In this document: positions 9,169 to 21,100 of the stretch, in pieces
How the letters are laid out: the number at the start of each line of letters is the position of its first letter
Position numbering within the stretch: the stretch's first letter is position 1
DNA from: Oppiella nova
Lineage: Eukaryota; Arthropoda; Arachnida; Sarcoptiformes; Oppiidae
Reading direction: 5' to 3'
DNA length: 40,242 bases
NCBI GenBank assembly: GCA_905397405.1
Contig: CAJPVJ010000102.1
Location: forward strand, 1-40,242
Translations under genes and position numbers: made by a program
Notes under the pieces: generated by a model
Seen by the model: only the letters and a program-made list of their open reading frames with translations
The model's database searches: none
What the model was told of the DNA's origin: nothing

Positions 9169-12100
9169 ATGTTTAACCGAAACGTACAGCAGGGCTACCA
9201 TCAACCCCCGGGTATGGGCCCCCCTGTGCCACAGCAACAGCAGCAGCAGCGCCCACCTAACAGCGCCTACAACAGCATCGCGAACAGTGTACCGCCGATG
9301 ACTCAAAACAATGCCAGTGCTAATAATGGCAACAATAGTGGTGTTCGGTACCCTGGTCAGCCCGTGTCGGGGCCCACGCCCACTCTGAATCAGCTGCTCC
9401 AGTCGCCCAACACTATACAGAGGTATCACAACCATTACGACTACCCGGGCGCCGGACAACAGCCGCCTAATAAGGACCACAATCTCGCGCAACAACACAA
9501 CCAACCCATACATAGCTATAGGAATCAAGTGAGTGGTGTCTGTCTCTCATGTCTTCCCCCCATATGTCTGTGTCATTGTCTAGTCGGCCATCGCTAGTGT
9601 GTGTGTGTGTGGTGTCTGTGCGGGCCATGTCCGAGTGGTGGACAGTTGTCTCGCTCGCTCACCATCGATGTCTGTGTGGTGTGTGTTGTCTGAACGCAGG
9701 CGCGACTCCACACACTCACCACTATTGTCATGACATCCAATGCATCCAATACTCAAATTAAATATCAATTATTAGGCGCTCTCTCCCTCTCATCCGACTG
9801 TTTTGTCAATACACAGACCACTCCGTCCATGCCGTCCACCATAAGACATACTGATCCAGTGGTGATCATGTCATGGCTCACGCATACATATATATACAGA
9901 CATACATACACTCCATGTTATAATAATTATTATTATTATTTTCCACTCATTTCTATGCGTTTCATGTGATTGACGACCCTTTGTCTCTAAATAAGTCGGA
10001 TAATCAAGTGATTGGCCACCGGGGAGGGGGAGGGAGTGGGCCACTGGCCACCCGGGTCTCGGTAATGGCCAACACTCGGATGACATTGTCTTAAAATATT
10101 TTTCTATCCGTCACATGACTAGATACTAGATGTAGTAAATGGTGGTGATGTCTACTCGTGTGTGTATGTGTGGTATGAAAGGGCATAATAGATAGATAAG
10201 AGGTCCGGTGCGGTGATCAGTGTGTATGCGTTGAATGTGATTACATATATTGTCTTTAATAGACATATGACTGGATGTATGAATGAATGTTCATGTTGAG
10301 ATCTGAATGGCAATAAAACGGCACAAACATAGTGTGTATGGTATTGGAGGGAATGGTTCATGAAAGCAATGCTCCACTCGTAAGCTGTGGTATCGATGTG
10401 TGCGTTGTGTGTGAGATCTGATTGCCAAATGCATTCACATCGTAATGAATGTGTGATTAAAAAGTTTTTTAAAAAATTGTTTATAAGATTTTTATTGGAG
10501 AGATAGACTGCAAACGAATTGACATTATTTCGCTAATAATAATGATGTGGTGAACGCCTTCTCAGCCAAACGTCACCCTATTTTGTGTATCTCTGTGGCT
10601 ATAATACCACTTCCAATGCAATGCTATGGTAAACGAGTTCTCATAGTTTTTGCTGTATATCCCCGTCGAGTGGTGTATACTTTGATTGTCTGTTTAATCA
10701 CAACTAGGGTTGTTAATTAAATTATAATAATTTATATTGGAAACAATATAAATGAAATTTCATAAAACAATTTCATATAATTTATGAAATAAATATTTTA
10801 CTATTGAAAACATACAAGATTTAAAATATAGTGAATACATATAATTTATTTAATTTTTGATTATATTTAATTAATTATAATTATAAAACTAAATTATAAG
10901 AACATTAAGATGTTAACTTCAGCTAATCTTTCAACTATTTGTGCTATATATGCGTATATTTTAAATATGTAGCTAGATGATGCTATTTTTTGAAATATAA
11001 TTTATATCAATTTATTTTTTTCCGATATAATTTATACTGTTTTCAACCCTAATATTATTTACTGTTTCGAAAAACATATTATTTTTTCGCATACACTTTA
11101 TGCAAAGTTTTAGTTGCAATTAAAATTTTGTCAGCAATACTACACGTAATAACTGTAGGCTTTTATATGCCATTTGGATTGCATGCATGCATTGGCAGAG
11201 TTAGGGATCAATTGGTGGTGATAGTAGTCAGGGACCAGTGTTTGAGACAATGGTCAGTCACCAGCACCACTACCACTCTCATTGATCGCATATATGATAG
11301 TAAATTATAGTTAAAGTTTGTTTATTTTTGATTTTTGATTTTTGATGAATAGTGAACCCTGGATATAGTGAACCGGCTTTATATAGCTTTATGTGTATGA
11401 GTGGTATCCTAAGCGCTATGCATAGACTAGTAGGGTGGGTTGCCATACATTGGATGTATAATACATGTGTATTATTCTATGTATTATACATGTAGAATAC
11501 ATGAGAACATTTACCATACATACATAAAATCCCGCCCCTATTGAGAAAAAATGTCAAATTTCTGATTATTTTCAATATAATTCAAACATAAGTTTTGTAA
11601 ATATTGTTTCAAAATCCAAATTATTATTTTAATTATTTTTTGATTAGAAATGAGTAAAAGTAAATCAAAAATTATGTTTTTACCAAAGTTTTCTCAAAAT
11701 GGATTACAAGAATTTTTGCAATCTTTACAACAAAAATATCAAAAACTGAGCTGGATTGAAAATTAAACTTGCAAAACATTTCAGAAGTTTATTGTTGATT
11801 AGTTTTATATTCAATTTAGTGATAAAATTAGAGTAACTATTTAATAAGTATGATATTAATAAAGTATTTACTATTATTTATGCCTATTTAGAAAAATACA
11901 TGAATACTACACTATATACATTGTATAATACATTACGGGGAAAATATGATGTATTTTGACCACCCTGCGACTAGTATCCTATGCTATCTCTACTCTTGCT
12001 ATGCATGTAATGGTTGTGTTGTTAGAGTCTCATAACGTTTCATGCATTGGCATTGCGTTTGGCATTTGAGGACTGCTTAGGCGATAGGTTTTCAAAACTC

Positions 12101-15100
12101 ACTCACTGTTTCCCCAACTCCTAGTATATTGAGTCCTGTGTTTGAGAGTAGACTCTAATAATAAAGGCTGAGTGCGAGCGACGCCTAGAATGCGACCCTT
12201 CGTGGAGAGTATGAAACATATTATGCCACTGATATTGAATGCGAGCCATAACTGACATTAAGGCAAACTGTTTGATAAATTGTGCCCATGTTTTAGGAGC
12301 ACACACTCTACCAGTGCTATAGCTATGTTAGCTATGCTCAGGCTGTACGAACACTCTCTACTTATACATAGAGTGAGTGAGAGGGAGGATATACACAAAA
12401 TCTCGAAATACATAATCCCGAAAATTATAATATCTATATAAAATAATTAGTTTTACTCTAGGTAATGTAAAATTCGTTGATATTAGAATAATTATTTAAA
12501 ATTATTTAGTTATTATATTAGTAAATAAATATCTCATCAACTATTCTATATTGTAATTATTTGCTGAATTTTACTAGTGTATAACCATTGTATAATACAG
12601 TAACTAGTCAAATAAAACTAAATAATATCAATGAATTTTACATTAACTAAAGTAAAAATAATTATTTATATAGATTTTATAATTTTCGGGATTATGTATT
12701 TAAGGATTTTGAATATCGGGATTTGGTTTTTCGGGATTTTGCTGTACTCTTCGAGATGAGATATGCGGTGCTATAAGCAGTACTCGCTGTGTGTTTCATA
12801 GGCTCTCTCATAGCTGTGTGGCAAACATCGCGGCAATAGGAGGGCATTGCTTCCCAGAGCTGCCACAGAGCTCTCACACTCGCAATGCATAGCATACAAG
12901 CAATACATAGCAAAATGTAATGCATTTTCCCATTTTGCTGCACCAATCAACTTATCGATGAGTTACACACAGTGTCTCGCTATAGTGTACATTACACGGC
13001 TGTATAGTGTACGAGTTGGCATAAATTATCATGCACACTTTTGGTGGTAATTTTTTTCTAAGCATAGCTCTCTACTCTTGAGTTGTGAGAAACAGTGGCA
13101 CTAATACCCATCCAATGAGACAAATATTTTGGTTTATATGACAGGATTTGTTGCATAGCTTTATGTTGTGTACAGCCGTATGACTGCATAACATAAAACA
13201 TTTTTGCGTAAAAGTTATTCAAAAACTTTTTTATATTTGTAATGAACATTGGATTGAATGCAACGAGTGTATGGGCACACATGCAGTCAGTACTGTATTG
13301 ACATTACGATGAATTCAGTTGAGACAACATTTAGCCATTAAGTATGAATGGAGTCAATATAACAGTGTATGCATAGAGGGCTGGTATGCCAGTGGTGGAG
13401 TGGTATGTGTCACTGTACGCGGGCTATAGTGTAGGTTTTTGATTGAAAATTGACTCATTTATGCTGACAATGAGAGGGGGCCGACAGATAATGGCCATCA
13501 ATGGTGTCCCTAAGATAGTGGATCCATATATGGATGTATTGGCACACATACAGCGATACAAAGACTAATACATAAGACACTGAATGGAGACATGAAATAT
13601 GAATTTTAAATGAATTGTACTTAGCTAGCTAAACAATAATTATGGTGTACTAATGAATACCTTGCTCACTATAATCACTACAGGAATCCGTATCACAACA
13701 ACAGCAACACAACTCGACCCTCAATATGGACGAGTCGTCCAACTCGTCGGAAAGGAGTACACCGACGGGCAAACCCACGACACCCGGCCCCCCATTAGGC
13801 CCGCAGGTGGTGCGCGTACAGAATCATCAGCAGCACCCGGGCATGTCTCCCGGCTATGGTGGTGGGCCACAGCCGCTGCCACCACAGCAGCCTAATAACA
13901 CGTACGGAGCGCCCGGTGGTGCTGGTGGACCACCGCCTCAGCAGCAGCCGTACGGCAATCACCAGCCCTACGGTCTCAACAATAATATGATGCCTCCGCC
14001 CACGTGCTACCCGACCAAAGGGGCGCCCATACCGTCGACGTCCCCCAACGGGGCTCAGGCGGCCGCGCAGGCGGCTGTGATCGCCGCCGAGAGGTCGGCC
14101 GTATTCGCGCCCCGAGCGCCACCGCCCTCACCGCACGCCTCCGTGTATCTGAGGCAACACCTCCAGCAGCGCATGTATCAGCCCAACAACCACTTCGCAC
14201 CGCACGGCGCGCCACCTATGGGCCCGGGAGGTGGACCTATGATGCACGGGCCGCCCGGCGCGCCTATGGGTCACGGCATGCCCGGCAACGACACGATGGG
14301 ACCGGAGGGTAGAGAGGGGCTGCCTAACTCGGGCTACCCCATGGGCGCCGGTGGTCCGCAACAACACGTGACAGTACCGCCCGGCGACGGCGGCCCCTCA
14401 GCCGCTACGTCCGTCACGCAGAGCATCACATCGCCGCTGTCGGCCACACCGTCGCTGTCCAACAGTATAGCCGATGTGCGGGCGTCAGGACCCCAACCGC
14501 CCGCCATATTGGACGAGGCGAGTCAGGCCTCCACCACGTCGTCGCAGGCGGAGGACAGCTCCGACACCCCGACGCCCAAACACAACTCGAAACATACGCC
14601 CGGTCTCTCGCACCCGCCCACACCCAACACGTTGGGCTCGCCCGGGGCGGCCAGTCTGTCCTCCTTTCACGACGAGTTCGAGTCGATGTCGAGCCCGAGT
14701 TGGCCGCGCACTCCCGCTAGTCCTGTAAGTGTTGACTCCGTGTATGAGAGGGTTGGCTATCAATCATATGATGATGCGATTGGAAAGCAATAAATACTTT
14801 TGAAATTTAATGCACTTTTTTTGCTTCATTTATCGCTACAATAGGTCGTCAACAGTCAAGGCTATGACTCGCACAGTGGGCACAACGTTAAGGTTAATCA
14901 CGTTTACGATATATATACTGCACCTCTCCCTCCCCTCCCCTACCCATCCATACTGACCACTCTCTCTCTCTCCCTTTAATTAACTATTAATTGATTTTCT
15001 GTATCAATAGTCAATAGGCTATGAATTTGAGACAATTAGTGAACATTGTACTGATATTAACCTTAACTCCCCTCACATTATCACTCATCGCTTGCATGCT

Positions 15101-18100
15101 TTGCTTTCTATTATTATTATTATGTTTTCGGAAACCTATTTGTTTAGACTATATTTGATTGACTCATTATATCTGTGTTTCTATGCATTTACAGCGACCG
15201 GACGGCCTCATGAAGCTGTACGACATGTCCGACGAGCCCGAGCGACGGGCCTTTCTCGACAAACTCATCCAATACCAGGACGAGAGGGGAACGCCGATCT
15301 CGCAGTGCCCGACAATCAGCAAACTCCCGCTCGACCTGTTCCGGCTGTATATGGCCGTCAAGGAGAGGGGCGGTTTCCTGGAGGTGACCCGGGGTAAGCT
15401 CTGGAAGGACTGCACGCACGTCTGCAATATCGCCACCTCGTCGAGCGCCGCCTACACGCTCCGCAAGCAATACATGAAACACTTGTTGCCCTTTGAGTGC
15501 AAGTACGACAGGGGAGGCGTCGATCCGGCGCCCCTTCTCGCCTCACTCGACAGCGCCAACAGAAAGAACAAGAAGAACGCAGTGCCGCCGCCACCGCCGG
15601 CGCCCGAACCGCAGCCATTCCAGTCGCATCCCGGTGCTCCCAACATGGATGGCTACGGGCCCGGGCCGGGAGCCTACCCGCCGCAGCAGCCGTTTCCACC
15701 GCCGCCCCAGAACTCGATGCCCAACTCGGATTACCCGCCACACCATCCCGCGCATCAACAGGGCTATCCCGGGCACCCGCCGCCCGGCCATCAACAGCCG
15801 GTGCCAAACTCTGACGGCTACCCTCCCCAGCATCAGCCACCGCATCAACAATCACCGTATCCCCAACATCCGGGTGGTCCACCGCCCCCACCAAACTCAA
15901 TGTCAAACTCGGATTACCCGCCACACCATCCCGCGCATCAACAGTCGGGTTATCCCGGGCACCCACCCGGCCATCCGCCGCCGCCAAACTCAATGTCTAA
16001 CTCTGAATACCCGCCACAACAACAACAACAGCATCCGCCACATCAACAGCCGGGCGGTGGTTATCCGCCACACCCTTCGGGCCCGCAGTCACACAACATG
16101 AGCGGTCAGACGCCGGCGTCGCTGCAGGCGTTGGCCAACCATAACGAGAGTATTAGCGTAAAGGATCCGTTCGCCGACGACTTGCAGCACCAGTCGGGCG
16201 GCTATCCGTCCCGTGGCGGAGGCGGCGGCGTCGCCGGTGCTCCGCACCCGCAACGGCCGCCCTCGCAATCCGGCCCCCAGTCGGGCCCGCAATCGCAATC
16301 CGGTTCGACACCAGCGCCGCAATCAAACGAATACAATAGTAATTATAATAATTATACCAATATTTCAGGACATAACTCATATTATAATTCAGTTGCGGCC
16401 CAACCGACTACCCAACCCTCGCACCCGGTGCCGCAAAACCATTTCGGCGGCGTCTATAACGAGCCTTACGGTCGGCAAAGCGCCGGCCCCGGGGGACAAG
16501 CGGCTGATCCCTACTCTGTGCCGCCGCCTCAGCAGCAGCAGCAACCCCAGGGATACCCGCCTTCTCGTATGGCGCACCCGCCGCCTCAGACGCCGTATTA
16601 TAATCAACAACAACAACAACAACAGAGTTACGACACTCACCGCTCAGACAATCGCTTCGAACCGCACGGCCGGCCCCCGTCTCAAGAGTCAATGTACGGC
16701 CAACAGCCGCCTCAGCCACCGGTTTCGCAGCACCAGCCGCCGCCCCACGGCCCTCGAGGCCAGTACCCAATGGCCGGCAACCAACCGGCGCCCCCTCATC
16801 CCTCAAACACGCCGCCATCTTCCACACCAAACTACACGAGGAGTGGCGGCGAGTCGTCGCCCATCGGTCAGTACGGCGGAGTGGGAGCCGGAGGAATGGG
16901 TGCTTATAACTCCACTCCAGACGGTTTTAAGTCCAATCAAGATTATCAGGTTCGTTTACCGGTGTCTAATCCCACGTTACCGCCGCTGTATGTCTATGTC
17001 TATGTGTCCCCACTATTTGCCACACCTTTAGACGATTATTGCCTTTGTTTTTGAGCCTTATATCTGTACCACTGGCTGTTGACACACATCTGAGGCCATG
17101 ATCTCATCCATCACTCGTGTATCACTTGATTAGCAATTCGTTGCACTATTTTCTCGCATATCCACACAAACCGGCACTCAATTAGTTCACTAATAAGTCA
17201 CTCGTAATTAAGTAATCATTTAGTAGTAAATAATTTCGATGCCTTTTTTTTACGGCACCGTTTGTTTAATTAATTTCTAATTACAGTATATCAATGTGTT
17301 TTTGGGTACTGTTGTATAACATATTATATCCACTGATTCAATGAATGGCTAATTGTTGGACTAATAGTTTTAATACATTTTTCATAACTTGATTCACAAA
17401 TTAAGATATTTAGATGACTAACTGAATAGTAATGTTTTGAAATACATAGTAGGAATCGATAAAAAACTGCATTTCTTCCCAAATTTGTGTATTTATGTAT
17501 CAATTGTTGAGATAAAGACTAATGAAATGGAAATCTATACGCGTATGAGAAGTGAATTTTTTTAAATTTAATAGGCAACTCAATATCTTATAGTCTTACG
17601 CAATCTCTGAAATATAAAATCATTAATAGTTAAATTAAGTTTATATTCATATCTATATTTATATATGAATGTAATTAATGTTTGATTTATTGAGCGAATT
17701 TTTATTTAGGTTTTAAGATTTTTATTTCTCTATTAAAATGACAAACAAATTAATATATTTTTTCTTACTCTCGATTTGCGAGTAGAAAATAAAAAGCACT
17801 ATTAGTTTGCAATTTATGATAAATCTGTGCGACAGTCGCTGTATATCGTTATCGTTATTACTGTTATCTCTAATTAAGTTTGTGTTTAATTGATGACACA
17901 ATTGAAACATTTTTCTCTCGTTTTGTGTGTGTGTTGGCTGTACTGTAGACGTAAAACTATTTTATTAATGAAACAGTTTTGTATTTTGTAAATAAATATG
18001 TAATGAATGTTACGAGAAAACCGATACAGTAGTAAAAATGTTTGCATATGTATACTACACTGTACTGTACTGTACAGGCGATTACAACTCATTATAGAGA

Positions 18101-21100
18101 ATAAGTTTGTGTCTAATAAGCGATATTGAAAATCAGGTAATCATTCACTAGATATATATATGTTTTTGTGTTCAATACTAGCTATGTTTTATTGCCTCAC
18201 AAATACAGTGTGTTTTATTCAGGATCTAATATACTATGTGTGAATCTCCTGCAAACATACTAAACCCCAGGTCTACTGCACTCCTGTATCGCTCTATTAA
18301 TTTAGTTTTTTTTAATTGAAACAATCGTTGAAAACCATATGTTTTATCGTATGGAAGCACGCGCTCTAATAAATTGTATTGAATTTGGTTTCAGTTGGAA
18401 GTTCTCTCTCTAACCAGTGATTCCTTACACTATTGAATGTATTGAATGCCAAGTGTTTTATGGATTTGCTGTTAATTGTGAACTTAAACTATAGTTTGTT
18501 TTTTGTTGAGTGAATTGCTATTCAATTAAAAAGTTTTGTTTTGTTTGTTTAATAATTTGTGTCTAAATATGTGATGATTTTTTGTGTGCCGAGTTTTTAT
18601 GGTGTTTAGGATTAATTGGGAGTAAATAGTGATAACATTTTTGGCCATTTTGTGGCCCCAGAATTGGTTAGAAATTGATTGTGTATTCAATATATTAATT
18701 ACTTAATTACTATTTGACTCGCTTGTAATCTGTAGCTCACTAGCTATTAATAGGCTTGTATTTTGAATGCATTTTGAATCAACTCATCAATACATTAGTT
18801 GTGTTTTTGTTGATACAGATGTTGATTATAATGCAATACAGATCTCACTGTATGTTATGCAATGGTAAGGGTAAGGGTGTGTGTCATATACAGTGGAATA
18901 TACCATTAGGTCTCACTAGCAATACCCATAGCAATCAGTTTAAATGCATGACAAAAAAATTAGTAGACTTTTATATTTTTAATTATAATTAGTTCACTTA
19001 TGGTATTATTTTTATTTACTTTTTATTTATTTATTTATATTTTTTGTTTTCTTTTTCATTTGGTATGTATGAATGCATTTGATGTACCGATAATACCCGC
19101 ACCCATACATATCCGCACACACTGTACTGTACACTACACTAGAATGCAATGTTACGAATGCAAAGTCCTCTCGCACAGAGACTACTCGCTGCAAAAGTCT
19201 CGCAATCGTCTCAAGTATGTCATCAATTCATGTGTTTTTTTTGAAATACCGATAACTGTTAACCACTTTTCTAATCGACTAACTATATACTACTGCACGT
19301 GATCCCGATCCCTTTATCTGTATTTTTCGATTACTTATTCTATGCCTTATTGTGGAAAACAATTGATTTATATATGGTTTTTGTGTTAACGATTTTTATT
19401 AATGACATCCATTTCCCACCGACAGAACTACTCGAGCTCACAGCCCCTGTACTCGAACGCCACGTCAGGGCAACCGCTGGGGCCCATGTCGGCGCCCAAG
19501 TCGATACCCGGCACCGGTGCCAACGCCACGGCCCCGCCGGGCGTATTGCAGACCCAGACGGGCACAACGTGGCATCCCGGCGCCGCCGGCAACCAGTTCG
19601 CTCAGAAACGGCACCCGGACTTCATGAAACAAGAGCAACACTTCCAGCCCGTGAACAACGCGTACGGCAGTCAACCACCGCCTCAGCAGCCGATGCCACC
19701 CACGGGTCAGTTCCCGCCGTACGCGGCGCCGCCGAGTCGACAGCAACCGCCAAACCAGCCCTCGAGTCAGCCGCTGCCCTGGAGTCGTGATAACCAGTAT
19801 CGAGCTTACGGTCCGCCCGTTCCCCAGCAGCACATGCCTCCCAACTCGACGCCCGGCGCGCCGCCGTTCAGCGGAGGGCCGCCGCCTATGTCGCAGATGC
19901 GCGGCGGCGACGGCTGGGACCACATGTCGCGCGTCGACAACAACGGCCCCAATTGGTCGCACAACCGGTTTAACCCGTCGCAGCAGTCGGTGCCACAGCC
20001 CCCTCACGAACTGTACGCCGGGCCCACGCCCTACGGCGGCGGTCATCAGATCAATAAAATGTCAAACTTTGGTCCGCGCGGCGATCCGAGCCGTCAGTTC
20101 ATGTCAAACATGCCGAACGCCAACAAAGTGCCGCCGCATATGATGCCACCGCAGCACCAGTCGATGGGCGGTGTCGGACAGTCGCCATACTCGCACCCAC
20201 CACAACCGCCGCCCCACCATCCCATGTATCATCAAATCAAGAAAGAGATTATATTCCCGCCCGACTCGGTGGAGGCCACCGCGCCCACCATGAGTAAGAG
20301 GCGGCGCCTGTGCTCCAGGGACTTGAGTTCGGTGGAGGCGTGGCGGCTGATTATGTGTCTCAAGTCGGGCCTCCTGGCCGAGAGCACGTGGGCTCTCGAT
20401 ATTCTCAGTGTTCTGCTCCACGACGACTCCACGATCCTCTACTTCGGCCTCCAGCACATGCCCGGCATGTTGGAGGTGCTGCTCGAGCACTACAAGCGCT
20501 ACTTAAGCGAGATATTCGACGGCCTGTTCGACGACACGGAGATTGGGTTCGAGTCGACCACGACCGGCGATAAGGAAGCCGAGGCCGAGGAGACGGCGAC
20601 CGCCGCCAAGAATAGGACGAGTAGTAAATTGTGGTACGAATTGACGCGTGATTTAAGCGATAGCGACGATGAGGGGAAGGGAGATGAGGACGAGGAGAGG
20701 TGTACGACGCCGCCCGTCCAGCGCGACATTCCCCCCGACGACCAGTTGGTGCTCTTGAATACCACGAACTTTACGTTTAAGTCGCGCAATGGAAAGCCCG
20801 TGAGGATTAAAAACGGAAAGTCTCTGTTCATCGACGATCCGGACAAGAAGTGGGATCAGATGCGCAATGGGTTCACCGGTGGCGTCGGGCACTGGAGTGT
20901 GGGTAACGGCGAGCGGACGGACCACATCCAGACGTACTTCGAGTCGGACGAGAATTTTTGCCGATTCGTGAGAGTCATGAGAAAGTGTCGGAAAAGGAAT
21001 CGGAACTCGAGTTTCAGTTGGAAAATGACGGCCGAAGACCGGAATTGTCAGAAGTCGGGCGACGATCTATCGGTGGCCACAAGTGGTGCGAAAAATAATT

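Larger units (their letters stand above)
9529..13683 (+). other. osa intron 1
   Basis: This 4.15-kb intron runs from donor GTGAGT to acceptor CACTACAG. It contains a GT repeat (9598-9613), CATA-rich simple sequence near 9890-9915, a possible cassette exon (9996-10061), a triplicated GATTTTT near 11325-11345, and three transposon-like elements at 10704-11052, 11425-11976 and 12394-12744. The rest is AT-rich with scattered short ORFs of no recognisable character. Confidence 0.7.

Noticed and set aside
9161-9174. Perfect donor-like GAG|GTATGT overlapping the osa start
   Set aside because: The ATG here follows an in-frame TGA and opens the conserved exon; no upstream coding exon is visible to use the donor.
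9817-9861. 45-bp phase-0 open segment in osa intron 1 (TTPSMPSTIRHTDPV)
   Set aside because: The acceptor is good but the donor (GTG|GTGATC) is poor and the base content is like the intron.
11650-11766. 38-codon frame inside the hAT-like element
   Set aside because: Too short and without a recognisable transposase motif.
15358-15993. 211-codon minus-strand frame in osa exon 4
   Set aside because: Antisense shadow of the GC-rich osa coding repeats; the sense strand has the ARID domain.
18756-19302. ORFs of 78 and 100 codons in osa intron 4
   Set aside because: Their N-terminal parts are AT-rich Phe/Leu/Tyr runs; only the 72-bp segment 19143-19214, in another frame, looks exonic.
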